The notes beneath the pieces are model-generated. The model searched no databases. It was not told the origin of the DNA and was given only the letters and a program-made list of their open reading frames with translations. The translations under genes and the position numbers were made by a program. Source: Intestinirhabdus alba (GTDB lineage: Bacteria; Pseudomonadota; Gammaproteobacteria; Enterobacterales; Enterobacteriaceae). Taken from it: a stretch of 64,000 bases of DNA. Every line of letters begins with the position of its first letter. The first letter of the stretch is position 1. Below, in pieces: positions 7,776-17,219 of the stretch. The DNA is taken from the NCBI RefSeq assembly GCF_009711095.1, contig NZ_WMJZ01000007.1, forward strand, positions 63,601 through 127,600, written 5' to 3'.

Positions 7776-9319
7776 TATTCTCCCTCCGCCTTATCGCGCA
7801 CTTCGGTGATGTTGATGGCGTCAATGCGGCTGCTGTTGAACAGGTTGAATTTGCTGTCGGACCCGTGACAGCCGTCGCCGAAGGTAAAGCCGCAGCCGTT
7901 GCGCTCCGGGAAGGCGTCGCGGGCCATTTCGCGGTGGCTGGTGGGGATCACAAAGCGATCCTCATAGTTGGCGATGGCGAGATAGCGATACATCTCCTCC
8001 ACCTGCTCCACGCTCAGGCCCACCTCGTCGATGGCGCGGGTGTCGGTAACCCCCTCCACGGTCTGGGAGCGCATGTAGTGGCGCATCGCCATCATGCGCT
8101 TCAGGGCGCGCAGCACCGGGCCGGTGTCGCCGGCGCTCAGCATATTGGCGAGATACTGCACCGGAATACGCAGGCTTTCGATGGCCGGCAGCACGCCCCC
8201 AGTCTGCGGCAGTCCGCCGGCGTCGGCATAGGACTGGATCGGCGACAGGGGCGGCACGTACCAGACCATCGGCAGGGTGCGGTACTCCGGGTGCAGCGGC
8301 AGGGCCAGCTTCCAGTCCATCGCCATTTTGTACACCGGCGACTTCTGCGCCGCGTCGATGACGTTCTGCGGGATGCCCTGTTTCAGCGCCTCCTCGATAA
8401 CCGCCGGGTCGTGCGGGTTGAGGAACACGTCGCACTGGCGCTCGTAGAGATCGGTTTCATGCTCGGTGCTGGCGGCCTCCTCGATGCGGTCGGCGTCGTA
8501 CAGCAGCACGCCGAGGTAGCGGATGCGCCCGACGCAGGTCTCAGAGCAGACGGTCGGCTGGCCGGATTCGATGCGCGGATAACAGAAGATGCACTTTTCC
8601 GACTTGCCGCTTTTCCAGTTGAAGTAGATTTTTTTGTACGGGCAGCCGCTGATGCACAGCCGCCAGCCCCGGCATTTGTCCTGGTCGATGAGCACGATGC
8701 CGTCCTCTTCGCGCTTGTAGATCGCGCCGCTCGGGCAGGTGGCCACGCAGCTGGGGTTCAGGCAGTGCTCGCACAGGCGCGGCAGGTACATCATAAAGGT
8801 GTTTTCGAACTGGCCGTACATCTCCTTCTGCATGGCGTCGAAGTTGCGGTCCCGGGCGCGCTTCTCAAATTCGCCCCCCAGCAGCTCCTCCCAGTTCGGC
8901 CCCCAGATCACCTTATCCATCCGCTTGCCGTCGATCAGCGAGCGGGGGCGGGCGGTGGGCAGATGTTCGCCTTCCTTCGCGGTGTGCAGGTGCTGATAGT
9001 CGAAGGTGAACGGCTCATAATAGTCGTCAATCTGCGGCACCACCGGGTTGGCGAAGATCTTGGTGATCACGCCCATCTTGCCGCCGAGGCGCGGAGTCAG
9101 CTTGCCGCTGGCGCTGCGCACCCAGCCTCCCTGCCACTGGTTCTGATCCTCCCAGTTTTTCGGATAGCCGATGCCGGGCTTGGTCTCAACGTTATTAAAC
9201 CACGCATATTCCATGCCTTCGCGCCCGGTCCAGACGTTTTTACAGGTCACCGAGCAGGTGTGGCAGCCGATGCATTTATCAAGGTTAAGGACCATGCCAA
9301 CCTGTGAGCGTATTTTCAT
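7775..9319 (-). CDS. narY: nitrate reductase Z, beta subunit (iron-sulfur)
   Basis: This gene encodes 514 residues. NarY carries three [4Fe-4S] clusters and one [3Fe-4S] cluster that conduct electrons from NarV to NarZ. The ligands are visible: CIGCHTCSVTCKN near residue 16, CEHCLNPSCVATCPSG, CRGWRLCISGCPYKK (where Trp replaces a Cys, as expected for the 3Fe-4S site) and CIFCYPRIESGQPTVCSETC. The start overlaps the narZ stop by 4 nt. Confidence 0.96.
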   Translation of the reverse strand: MKIRSQVGMVLNLDKCIGCHTCSVTCKNVWTGREGMEYAWFNNVETKPGIGYPKNWEDQNQWQGGWVRSASGKLTPRLGGKMGVITKIFANPVVPQIDDYYEPFTFDYQHLHTAKEGEHLPTARPRSLIDGKRMDKVIWGPNWEELLGGEFEKRARDRNFDAMQKEMYGQFENTFMMYLPRLCEHCLNPSCVATCPSGAIYKREEDGIVLIDQDKCRGWRLCISGCPYKKIYFNWKSGKSEKCIFCYPRIESGQPTVCSETCVGRIRYLGVLLYDADRIEEAASTEHETDLYERQCDVFLNPHDPAVIEEALKQGIPQNVIDAAQKSPVYKMAMDWKLALPLHPEYRTLPMVWYVPPLSPIQSYADAGGLPQTGGVLPAIESLRIPVQYLANMLSAGDTGPVLRALKRMMAMRHYMRSQTVEGVTDTRAIDEVGLSVEQVEEMYRYLAIANYEDRFVIPTSHREMARDAFPERNGCGFTFGDGCHGSDSKFNLFNSSRIDAINITEVRDKAEGE

Positions 9320-12300
9320 TTTTTCCTCTCCTGTACCTGGTCCCGACCTTCATCATCCAGCCAGTTAATGTTTTTCATTTTTCTAATCATGATGAACTCG
9401 TCGCGGTTGGAGCCAACGGTGCCGTAATAGTTGAAGCCGTAGGCCAGCTGGGCGTAGCCGCCGATCATATGCGTCGGCTTCGGACAGATGCGGGTGACCG
9501 AGTTGTGGATCCCGCCGCGCCGTCCGGTGACTTCGGAGCCGGGTATATTGAGGATGCGCTCCTGGGCGTGATACATCATGGTCATGCCCGGCGGCACGCG
9601 CTGGCTGACCACCGCCCGGGCGGTCAGCGCCCCGTTGGCGTTAAACACCTCGATCCAGTCGTTATCCTCAATGCCCAGCTCCCGGGCGTCGGTTTCGCTG
9701 ATCCAGACAATCGGCCCGCCGCGCGACAGGGTCTGCATCAGCAGGTTTTCGCTGTAGGTGGAGTGGATGCCCCATTTCTGGTGCGGCGTCAGGAAGTTCA
9801 GCGCCTTCTCCGGGAAGCCGTTGGGCGGGATCGCGCGCATTTCGCTGACGCTGCGGGTGTCGATAGGCGGGCGGTACACCACCAGGCTTTCGCCAAAGTC
9901 GCGCATCCACTGATGATCCTGATACAGCTGCTGGCGGCCGGAGAGGGTGCGCCAGGGGATTAGCTCGTGCACGTTGGTATAGCCGGCGTTATAGGAGACG
10001 TGCTCGCTCTCCAGACCGGACCAGGTGGGGCTGGAGATGATTTTGCGCGGCTGGGCCTGGATATCCCGGAAGCGGATCTTCTCATCCTCTTTATTGATGG
10101 CCAGATGAGCGTGTTCGCGGCCGGTAATTTCACTGAGCGCTTCCCACGCCTTCACCGCCACCTGGCCGTTGGTTTCCGGGGCCAGGGTAAGGATCACCTC
10201 CGAGGCATCCAGCGCCGAATCTATCAGCGGACGCCCCTTTGCCGGGCCTTCACGTTTGGTGTAGTTGAGCTTGCCGAGGAAGTCGACCTCCGCTTCGGTG
10301 TTCCAGTTTATGCCCTTATTGCCGTTACCGAGCTTGTCCAGCAGCGGGCCAAGCGAGGTGAAGCGCTCCCAGGTTTCTGGATAATTACGCTCCACCACCA
10401 CGATGTTGGGCGCGGTTTTGCCGGGGATCAGATCGCACTCGCCCTTGCGCCAGTCAAGAATATCAAACGGCTGCGACAGCTCCGCCGGAGAGTCGTGCAG
10501 CAGCGGCTGCAGCACCACGTCGCTCTCCTGGCCAAGGTGACCGACGCAGACCTCAGAAAAGACCTTCGCAATGCCCTTGTAGATTTCCCAGTCGCTTTTT
10601 GACTCCCAGGCCGGGTCCACCGCCGCCGACAGCGGGTGAATAAAGGGATGCATATCCGAGGTGTTCATATCGTCTTTTTCGTACCAGGTGGCGGTTGGCA
10701 GAACGATATCGGAGAACAGGCAGGTGCTGGACATGCGGAAGTCGAGGGTCACCAGCAGATCGAGCTTGCCTTCAATAGCCGCCGTCTGCCACTCAACCTC
10801 TTCCGGCTTCACGCCTTCGCTGGAGCCGAGCGCCTCCCCCTGAATTCCGCTTTCGACGCCCAGCAGGTACTTGAGCATATACTCATGACCCTTGCCGGAG
10901 GAGCCGAGCAGGTTGGAACGCCAGATGAACAGATTGCGCGGGTGGTTGTTGCCCCCGTCCGGCTGCTCGCAGGCAAAGCGGATATCGCCGGACTTCAGCG
11001 CCCCGGCGACATAATCGGCCGGCGTCATTCCGGCCTGCCCGGCGCGGGCCTTCAGGGTCAGGGGGTTGACGTTAAGCTGCGGCGCGGAGGGGAGCCAGCC
11101 CATCCGTTCGGCGCGAACGTTAAAGTCGATCAGGTGGCCGCTATACTTTGACGGGTCCGCCAGCGGCGAAAGCAGCTCCCCGGCGGTCAGCTTCTCATAG
11201 CGCCACTGGCTGGAGTGGTTATAGAAGAATGAGGTGCTGTTCATATGGCGCGGCGGGCGGTTCCAGTCCAGGGCGAAGGCCAGCGGCAGCCAGCCGTTCA
11301 ACGGACGCAGCTTCTCCTGGCCCACGTAGTGCGCCCAGCCGCCGCCGCTCTGGCCGACGCAGCCGCAGAACACCAGCATGTTAATCATTCCCCGATAGTT
11401 CATATCCATGTGATACCAGTGGTTCACCCCGGCACCGAGAATGATCATCGAGCGGCCGTGGGTTTTGTGGGCGGTATCGGCAAACTCCCTGGCGATGGTT
11501 TCGATATGGTGGCGCGGCACGCCGGTGATCTGCTCGGCCCAGGCCGGAGTGTAGGCCTTCACGTCGGCATAATCAGCGGCGGCGTGCTCATCATTAAGAC
11601 CGCGATCCAGCCCGTAGTTGGCCAGCACCAGGTCGTAAACGCTGACCACCGGACGCTGGCTGCCGTCGGCCAGGGTCAGATGCTTGACCGGCAATCGGCG
11701 CACCAGCACCGGCTCCTGCTTCACGCTGCGGAAGTTAGGGTTCTCGTTGCCGCCGAAGTAGGGGAAGGCCACCCCGACCACCTCGTCATGCTGGCCGAGC
11801 AGGCTGAGCGTCAGCTCGGTCTCTGCGCCCGCCGCCAGCGGCTCCAGGTTCCATTTGCCTTTTTCACCCCAGCGAAAGCCGATGGAGCCGTTCGGTACCA
11901 CCGGCTCGCCGGCACCGTTCAACGCCACGGTTTTCCATTGCGGATTGTTGGCCTCGCCCAGCCCGTCCACCAGGTCGGAGGCGCGCAGCATCCTGCCCGG
12001 CACAAAGCTGCCGTCTTCTCGCGGGTCCAGCAGGACCAGCATCGGCATGTCGGAATAGCGGCGGCAGTAGTTGAGGAAGTAGTCGCTGGGCTTATCGAGA
12101 TGAAACTCTTTTAAGATCACGTGGCCCATCGCCATGGCCAGCGCGCTGTCGGTGCCCTGTTTCGGTGCCAGCCACTGATCGCACAGCTTGGCGACTTCCG
12201 AATAGTCCGGGGTAATGGCGATGGTTTTGGTGCCCTTATAGCGCACCTCGGTAAAGAAGTGGGCGTCCGGGGTGCGGGTCTGGGGCACGTTGGAGCCCCA

Positions 12301-13056
12301 GGCGATAATGTAGCTGGAGTTGTACCAGTCGGCGGATTCCGGCACGTCGGTCTGCTCGCCCCAGGTCTGTGGGGAAGAGGGCGGCAGGTCGCAGTACCAG
12401 TCGTAGAAGCTCAGGCAGGTGCCGCCGATCAGCGAAAGATAGCGGGTGCCCGCGGCGTAGGAGACCATCGACATCGCCGGGATAGGCGAGAAGCCAGCCA
12501 CGCGATCCGGGCCGTAGGTTTTGATGGTCCAGACGTTGGCGGCGGCGATCAGCTGGTTCAGCTCTTTCCAGCTGGAGCGAATAAATCCGCCGTGGCCGCG
12601 CACCCGCTTATAGCTGCGGCACTTCTCCGGGTCGCTCATGATCGACGCCCAGGCCAGCACCGGATCGCCGTGCTGCGCCAGCGCCTCGCGCCACAGCTCA
12701 ATCAGGCGACGGCGCACCAGCGGGTATTTCAGGCGGTTGGCGCTGTAAAGATACCAGGAGTAGCTGGCACCGCGCGGGCAGCCGCGCGGTTCCTGGTTCG
12801 GCAGGTCCGGGCGGGTGCGCGGGTAGTCCGTCTGCTGGGTCTCCCAGGTCACCAGGCCATTTTTCACATAAATCTTCCAGCTGCAGGAGCCGGTACAGTT
12901 TACCCCGTGGGTAGAGCGAACGATCTTATCGAACTGCCAGCGCTGGCGGTAGCTGTCCTCCCAGTCGCGGTTCGAGTGCATGACCTGGCCGTGCCCGTCT
13001 GCAAAGGTATCGCCCTTTTGTTTAAAATAGCGGAAGCGATCCAGTAGTTTACTCAT
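9316..13056 (-). CDS. narZ: nitrate reductase Z, alpha subunit (molybdenum)
   Basis: This gene encodes 1246 residues, the full length of NarG/NarZ. The catalytic subunit reduces nitrate to nitrite at a Mo-bis-MGD centre on the cytoplasmic face. The N-terminal region HSNRDWEDSYRQRW and STHGVNCTGSCSWKIYV provides the His/Cys ligands of the FS0 cluster. The Asp in ESADWYNSSY matches the Mo-coordinating aspartate. I assign the Z rather than the A isozyme because the upstream gene is narU and the neighbourhood (nhoA, smvA, porin, fdnGHI) is that of narZ. The Z operon is known to depend on RpoS rather than on FNR/NarL; I did not identify a promoter. Confidence 0.96.
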   Translation of the reverse strand: MSKLLDRFRYFKQKGDTFADGHGQVMHSNRDWEDSYRQRWQFDKIVRSTHGVNCTGSCSWKIYVKNGLVTWETQQTDYPRTRPDLPNQEPRGCPRGASYSWYLYSANRLKYPLVRRRLIELWREALAQHGDPVLAWASIMSDPEKCRSYKRVRGHGGFIRSSWKELNQLIAAANVWTIKTYGPDRVAGFSPIPAMSMVSYAAGTRYLSLIGGTCLSFYDWYCDLPPSSPQTWGEQTDVPESADWYNSSYIIAWGSNVPQTRTPDAHFFTEVRYKGTKTIAITPDYSEVAKLCDQWLAPKQGTDSALAMAMGHVILKEFHLDKPSDYFLNYCRRYSDMPMLVLLDPREDGSFVPGRMLRASDLVDGLGEANNPQWKTVALNGAGEPVVPNGSIGFRWGEKGKWNLEPLAAGAETELTLSLLGQHDEVVGVAFPYFGGNENPNFRSVKQEPVLVRRLPVKHLTLADGSQRPVVSVYDLVLANYGLDRGLNDEHAAADYADVKAYTPAWAEQITGVPRHHIETIAREFADTAHKTHGRSMIILGAGVNHWYHMDMNYRGMINMLVFCGCVGQSGGGWAHYVGQEKLRPLNGWLPLAFALDWNRPPRHMNSTSFFYNHSSQWRYEKLTAGELLSPLADPSKYSGHLIDFNVRAERMGWLPSAPQLNVNPLTLKARAGQAGMTPADYVAGALKSGDIRFACEQPDGGNNHPRNLFIWRSNLLGSSGKGHEYMLKYLLGVESGIQGEALGSSEGVKPEEVEWQTAAIEGKLDLLVTLDFRMSSTCLFSDIVLPTATWYEKDDMNTSDMHPFIHPLSAAVDPAWESKSDWEIYKGIAKVFSEVCVGHLGQESDVVLQPLLHDSPAELSQPFDILDWRKGECDLIPGKTAPNIVVVERNYPETWERFTSLGPLLDKLGNGNKGINWNTEAEVDFLGKLNYTKREGPAKGRPLIDSALDASEVILTLAPETNGQVAVKAWEALSEITGREHAHLAINKEDEKIRFRDIQAQPRKIISSPTWSGLESEHVSYNAGYTNVHELIPWRTLSGRQQLYQDHQWMRDFGESLVVYRPPIDTRSVSEMRAIPPNGFPEKALNFLTPHQKWGIHSTYSENLLMQTLSRGGPIVWISETDARELGIEDNDWIEVFNANGALTARAVVSQRVPPGMTMMYHAQERILNIPGSEVTGRRGGIHNSVTRICPKPTHMIGGYAQLAYGFNYYGTVGSNRDEFIMIRKMKNINWLDDEGRDQVQERKK

Positions 13057-13120
13057 GACATTTCTCCTGCTCCGTTAATCTTCTCCGCGAGCCGGGCGCT
13101 CTGCGGGCACAATGTTGTTG

Positions 13121-14506
13121 TTATTTTTGTGGCTTACGCCGTCCATAAACCAGCCAGGTCACCAGGACGCATACGATGTAAAACACCAGAAAAATTTTCA
13201 TCGCGCCCACCGGCGAGCCGGTAAGGGCCAGCGAAGAGCCAAAGGCTTTAGGAATAAAGAAACCGCCCACCGCGCCGATGGCCGAAATAAAGCCCAGCGC
13301 CGCGGCGGTATCGGTTACCGCTTCGTGCTGGGCCTCTTCATCTGTGCCGCCGCGCAGTTTCACCCGATAGCTGGTGATCTGACGAAAGATGACGGCGATC
13401 ATCTGGAAGGTGGAGCCGCTACCCAGCCCCGCGGTCAGAAACAGCCCCATAAAGATCAGGTAGAAGGCCATAAAGCTGCCGGAACCGGAGCCGGGGAGAG
13501 TCAGAAACAGCAGGGCGGTGAACAGCGCCATAAAAATGAAGTTGATCAGGGTTACCCGGACGCCGCCGAACTTATCGGAAAGCGCACCGCCCGCCGAACG
13601 CGCCAGCGCGCCGATAAACGGCCCGAAGAAGGCCAGTTGCAGAATGTTAACGTCCGGAAACTGGGTTTTCGCCAGCATGGCGAAGCCGGCGGAAAAACCG
13701 ATGAACGAGCCAAAGGTGGAAAGATAAAGCAGGCTGAGCAGCCACAGGTGCAGACGCTTCAGCACCGGCAGCTGCGAGGCAATGGAGGCCTTTGAGCTGG
13801 CGATGTCGTTCATCCCCGTCCACGCGGCGAGGGTGGCGATAAGCAGCAGCGGCACCCAGATCCACGCCGCGTTGCTCAGGTACAGCAGCGAGCCGTCCGG
13901 CTGCGCCACCCCGTCTGCGCCGAGAAAGGTGAACAGCGGCAGGAAGATCACCAGCGGTGCGGCCAGCTGCATCACGCTGACGCCGAGGTTGCCCAGCCCA
14001 CCGTTAATACCTAATGCGCTGCCCTGTCTGGCCTTAGGGAAGAAAAAGCTGATATTGCCCATGCTGGAGGCGAAATTGGCCCCGGCAAAGCCGCACAGCA
14101 GCGCAATAATGATAAATACGCCATAGGGGGTGGCGGTATTCTGCACCGCAAAGCCGAGCCAGACGCAGGGGACGATCAGGATCACGGTGCTTAATACCGT
14201 CCAGCGGCGTCCGCCGAATAGTGGCACCATAAAAGAGTAAGGCACACGTAATATTGCGCCGGAAAGGGAAGGTAACGCCGTTAATAAGAAAAGTTGATCG
14301 GTGGTGAAATTAAAACCAATTTTATTCAGGTTGACGGCGACGGCGCTGAACAGCATCCAGACGCAGAAGGCGAGAAGCAGACAATATACTGATATCCATA
14401 AATTTTTTCTGGCAATGTGTTTACCTTTGTTCTCCCAGAAGGCGGGGTTCTCCGGCTTCCAGTCATTCAAAAGATAACGATTGTTTTTCTCATTTTGTGG
14501 CGACAT
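13121..14506 (-). CDS. narU: nitrate/nitrite antiporter
   Basis: This gene encodes 461 residues from the ATG at 14506 (MSPQNEKNNRYLLNDW), which has GAGGGT upstream and matches the NarU start; the frame is open further upstream but not conserved. It is a 12-helix MFS transporter of the nitrate/nitrite porter family. The nitrate-signature segments GFAGANFASSMGNISFFFP and GLGSGSTFQMIAVIFRQ are both present. It imports nitrate and exports nitrite for NarZ. It lies 64 bp upstream of narZ in the same direction and is probably co-transcribed. Confidence 0.95.
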   Translation of the reverse strand: MSPQNEKNNRYLLNDWKPENPAFWENKGKHIARKNLWISVYCLLLAFCVWMLFSAVAVNLNKIGFNFTTDQLFLLTALPSLSGAILRVPYSFMVPLFGGRRWTVLSTVILIVPCVWLGFAVQNTATPYGVFIIIALLCGFAGANFASSMGNISFFFPKARQGSALGINGGLGNLGVSVMQLAAPLVIFLPLFTFLGADGVAQPDGSLLYLSNAAWIWVPLLLIATLAAWTGMNDIASSKASIASQLPVLKRLHLWLLSLLYLSTFGSFIGFSAGFAMLAKTQFPDVNILQLAFFGPFIGALARSAGGALSDKFGGVRVTLINFIFMALFTALLFLTLPGSGSGSFMAFYLIFMGLFLTAGLGSGSTFQMIAVIFRQITSYRVKLRGGTDEEAQHEAVTDTAAALGFISAIGAVGGFFIPKAFGSSLALTGSPVGAMKIFLVFYIVCVLVTWLVYGRRKPQK

Positions 14507-14922
14507 ATTACCCTCGCATGCCCATATTGTTCTTAAAAATTGCTTAATCGCAGCAAGGGCGAAGCCCTTACAGAATTTATTAATTTTTGTCAGTGATAGT
14601 GAGTGAAAGGATAGATAAAAAAGCGTATCCCGACGGAGGGTAAGAGGGTTTAAGCTGGGGTTAATTGTTACCAATTGTAACGTTAAGGCGGAAATTTTGT
14701 TAACAAACAGCGGGCGTCGACCTTTAACGGAGCGGTAACACCCGGTAAACCTGGCGCGCCTGCTCTGTCGGAGATGAGCGGATCTTAACCGGAAAGGGTG
14801 GCCGCAGGAGAGGAAGACTGATACAGGTATTCACAAGAGGAAAACTGGAAACATCGCCGACAGGGCCATAAATATTTATAAAATAACTATCACCCGTAGC
14901 CAACACACATGCAGCCTGAAGT
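14507..14922. other. narU upstream region
   Basis: About 415 bp lie between narU (minus) and the effector remnant (plus). The narU-proximal half is AT-rich and should carry the narUZYWV promoter. No gene is convincing and I could not pick a secure -10/-35 pair. Confidence 0.35.
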
Positions 14923-15258
14923 ATGGCGGGTTTTATTAATACGATAACCTGGACGATTTATCTTAAACGTTTCGACGTGTTAATCCTCGAAAATTCACGT
15001 TACGCTGTGCTTCCTTTTAACCGTACAACCCTGTTTAAACTGGTCTCTTCCGGCACGCCGGGTGACGGAACCGTACCGGTGGAGTCATTGCGGGCTATAC
15101 GCCGTTCTGCGGTGCTAAAAAGCGCGCTGGCGGTCAACGTGGAACATCAGGGGGCATATAATGTGGACAGCCTGAGGGATATTGATAATCGGCCGGCGGT
15201 GCGCTTTACGCTGAGGGCGATAGTAAAAATGGTGCAGGAGGTGCCAGCATCATGGTGA
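14923..15258 (+). pseudogene. C-terminal remnant of a lipase-type (Tle-like) effector
   Basis: A 111-codon frame starts at 14923, but only its second half looks like real protein. SGTPGDGTVPVESL, then NVEHQGAYN and a final FTLRAIVKMVQE, is the pattern of the C-terminus of alpha/beta-hydrolase phospholipase effectors of type VI systems, where the catalytic Asp and His lie in such segments. The nucleophile-bearing N-terminal domain is absent upstream. The stop overlaps the start of the Tli4-like gene by 7 nt, as expected for an effector-immunity pair. I read this as a truncated effector that keeps the coupling point with its immunity gene. Confidence 0.55.
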
Positions 15259-16356
15259 ATAAGATAACCGTTCAATTTAGCCTGACGCATCTTATTATTG
15301 CGGCGGGCCTGTTGTGTATCAGCCCGGAGCCTCAGGCAACAGTAACATCACTCAAGGAGACAGCCGTGACAGAGAATCTGTTTTCCCGGACCAAGCCCCA
15401 GTGCATAGGCCGATATCTGATAGATGTACCGGAGTCATTTAATAATCAGCGCAGGGATATGGTATTTATTGATGAATTTAAAATAGAGAGTAAACCACAG
15501 TATCGCCCGGCGTTCGAGCAACGTGTACAGCGCAGAGAGAAAGAACTTATTGAAGCTATAAATAAACCGGGAAATAAACTACAGAAAAGAGAAACTTTCT
15601 CTTGCGGAGAGTAAAGGTATCATTTTTGATCGCAATGAATTAGGCTCTGATGATTCTTTTAGAATGCTTGAGGCCCATGTTCATTTGGATGGAATAAGTT
15701 TTATCATTAGCACAAAAATATTAGATCTTTCTGCGGGTAAATATATTAATGAAAGAAGTGATTATATTAATGCCGGCTTTACAGAAGCGCAAACGAACGA
15801 AAAACCCACAAAACTTGCCGCGCTTAAATCACTTATTTCCCGCCTGAGCGGCAGGCAGGATGAAGATATACCGACAGGCAAAGGGTTGTGTATACCAAAC
15901 GGTTTTATTCGGGATGATGGCTATAAGCATAAGGAGCAGGTTACCTTCACCTACGAAAATGATGATTTTTTGTTTAAACTTTTTATGGATAATACGGAGA
16001 CGGCTTCTGATGATACGTTATTCAATCGTAGCGGTGCGATTAACGAAGCCCTCCGCTTATCCGGTGAATGGCATACAATCAGTAAAAAAGCATTATCACC
16101 GGGAGGTATTCCCGCACAGGAGTGGCTGTTCGGTGGCAAACATAATATGGATAACCCCATTACCGGTGAGGAGGAAGAGGTGGCGGCTTACCACTTTATT
16201 CTTTACGCCAATGAGGCCGTCGCTTCACCGACCCGGCCGTGGCTATCGGTGGGGCTGAATAATGATTATAAGAACAGCGCTTACGACCAGACTAAGATGA
16301 TTGAAATCTGGGACCGGCTGGTGGGCACATTGCGCTACCGACCGGGGGCGTTCTGA
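15252..16356 (+). pseudogene. Tli4-type lipase immunity protein, frameshifted
   Basis: The first frame (15252-15614, 120 residues) starts with a hydrophobic export signal (LTHLIIAAGLLCIS) and contains PQCIGRYLIDVPESF, typical of Tli4-family type VI immunity proteins. It then stops after FSCGE. The second frame continues the same protein from about LAESKGIIFDRNE through 16356 (the ATG at 15664 is internal). Both join if one T is removed from the run at 15595-15600 (ACTTTCTC to ACTTCTC), giving about 367 residues. Either the gene is inactivated by a 1-nt insertion or there is a sequencing error. Tli4 proteins protect the periplasm from phospholipase effectors, and the remnant of such an effector lies immediately upstream. 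Confidence 0.65.
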
Positions 16357-16514
16357 ATCAGCGCAACCCGTTTCACCGCGCGGCGTTGGGGCGCAGTTCT
16401 CGTATTACAGAAAGGAGGCCGCGCCGCTGGAAAACGCCTCCCGTCAGGTGGTCTCTCCCGGAGCACAGCGCCTCCTTTCTACCTGGCAGACAAAACGTAA
16501 CGCCTGGCGGTTCC

Positions 16515-17099
16515 TTAGCGTCGGGCGCATAGCTCCAGCTCAATCTGCTGAGTCAGATGCTGCTCAAAGGCGGCTTCGGATATTTCCGCCATGCCGAGCG
16601 CGTACATCCCGTCAAGGCCGCACACCAGCGCAATCAGCCGCCAGGCTATCTCTGCGGCCTCGCGGTGCCGGACAAATTCTCCCGCCGCGCATCCGCCGTT
16701 AATAATGGCCACCGTCTCCTCATGCCACATGCGCATCGTCAGCAGATAGGCGTTTTTCAGATCCGCATCCTTATCAGCGAGGATCTGCGCTTCGCGCCAC
16801 AGCCGGATATAGGGCTCAAAGCCGCCGTCATCGCTGCCGAGCATGGCGTGCAGTCGCCTGCGCCAGCTGGCGCTCTCCACCCTTTTCTGGGCATCAAACA
16901 GGACGCGGATCAGACGGATAAAGGCCTGCGACTTCAGCTCGCCGCTGGAAGCGAAGTGGTGGTGCACCTGACCGGCGGCAACCTGCGCCTCACCGGCGAT
17001 ATTGCGGACCGTCATGCCGGCGAATCCCTCCGCCAGCGCCACGCGCATCGCCGCCTGCAGGATCGTCTCCCGGCGCTGCTCTTTATGCAGATAGCTCAT
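16515..17099 (-). CDS. smvR: TetR-family repressor of smvA
   Basis: This gene encodes 194 residues from the ATG at 17099 (MSYLHKEQRRETILQAAM); the open frame reaches 17159 but those codons lie in the operator region. The N-terminal TetR helix-turn-helix (about residues 10-55) is clear: GFAGMTVRNIAGEAQVAAGQVHHHF. The gene is divergent from smvA with 120 bp between the starts, and two palindromes in that gap fit TetR operators. In Klebsiella SmvR represses the SmvA efflux pump, and loss raises tolerance to chlorhexidine and other cationic biocides. The assignment rests on the pairing with smvA. Confidence 0.85.
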   Translation of the reverse strand: MSYLHKEQRRETILQAAMRVALAEGFAGMTVRNIAGEAQVAAGQVHHHFASSGELKSQAFIRLIRVLFDAQKRVESASWRRRLHAMLGSDDGGFEPYIRLWREAQILADKDADLKNAYLLTMRMWHEETVAIINGGCAAGEFVRHREAAEIAWRLIALVCGLDGMYALGMAEISEAAFEQHLTQQIELELCARR

Positions 17100-17143
17100 C
17101 GAATCTCCTCCGCGTTCTGGTGGCGGGCAGTGTAACAAAAAAA

Positions 17144-17159
17144 TTGGACATGCGTTCAA
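17144..17159. promoter_or_regulatory. putative SmvR operator 1
   Basis: TTGGACATGCGTTCAA is an imperfect dyad with the same 6-4-6 layout as operator 2 at 17181. Their centres are 37 bp apart. It lies between the divergent smvR and smvA starts. Confidence 0.55.
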
Positions 17160-17180
17160 TTTTGCGTAGGATCGCCAAAT

Positions 17181-17196
17181 CTGGACGAGCGTCCAG
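17181..17196. promoter_or_regulatory. putative SmvR operator 2
   Basis: CTGGACGAGCGTCCAG is a perfect 6-bp inverted repeat with a 4-nt spacer, 24 nt before the smvA ATG. TetR dimers bind this kind of site, so binding here should block smvA transcription or initiation. Confidence 0.6.
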
Positions 17197-17219
17197 TTTT
17201 CAGAGAAAAAGGAAAAACG

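Noticed and set aside
7865..9307. Long plus-strand open frames opposite narY and narZ.
   Set aside because: High-GC antisense frames with Ala/Arg/His/Gln-rich composition; the minus-strand genes are unmistakable.
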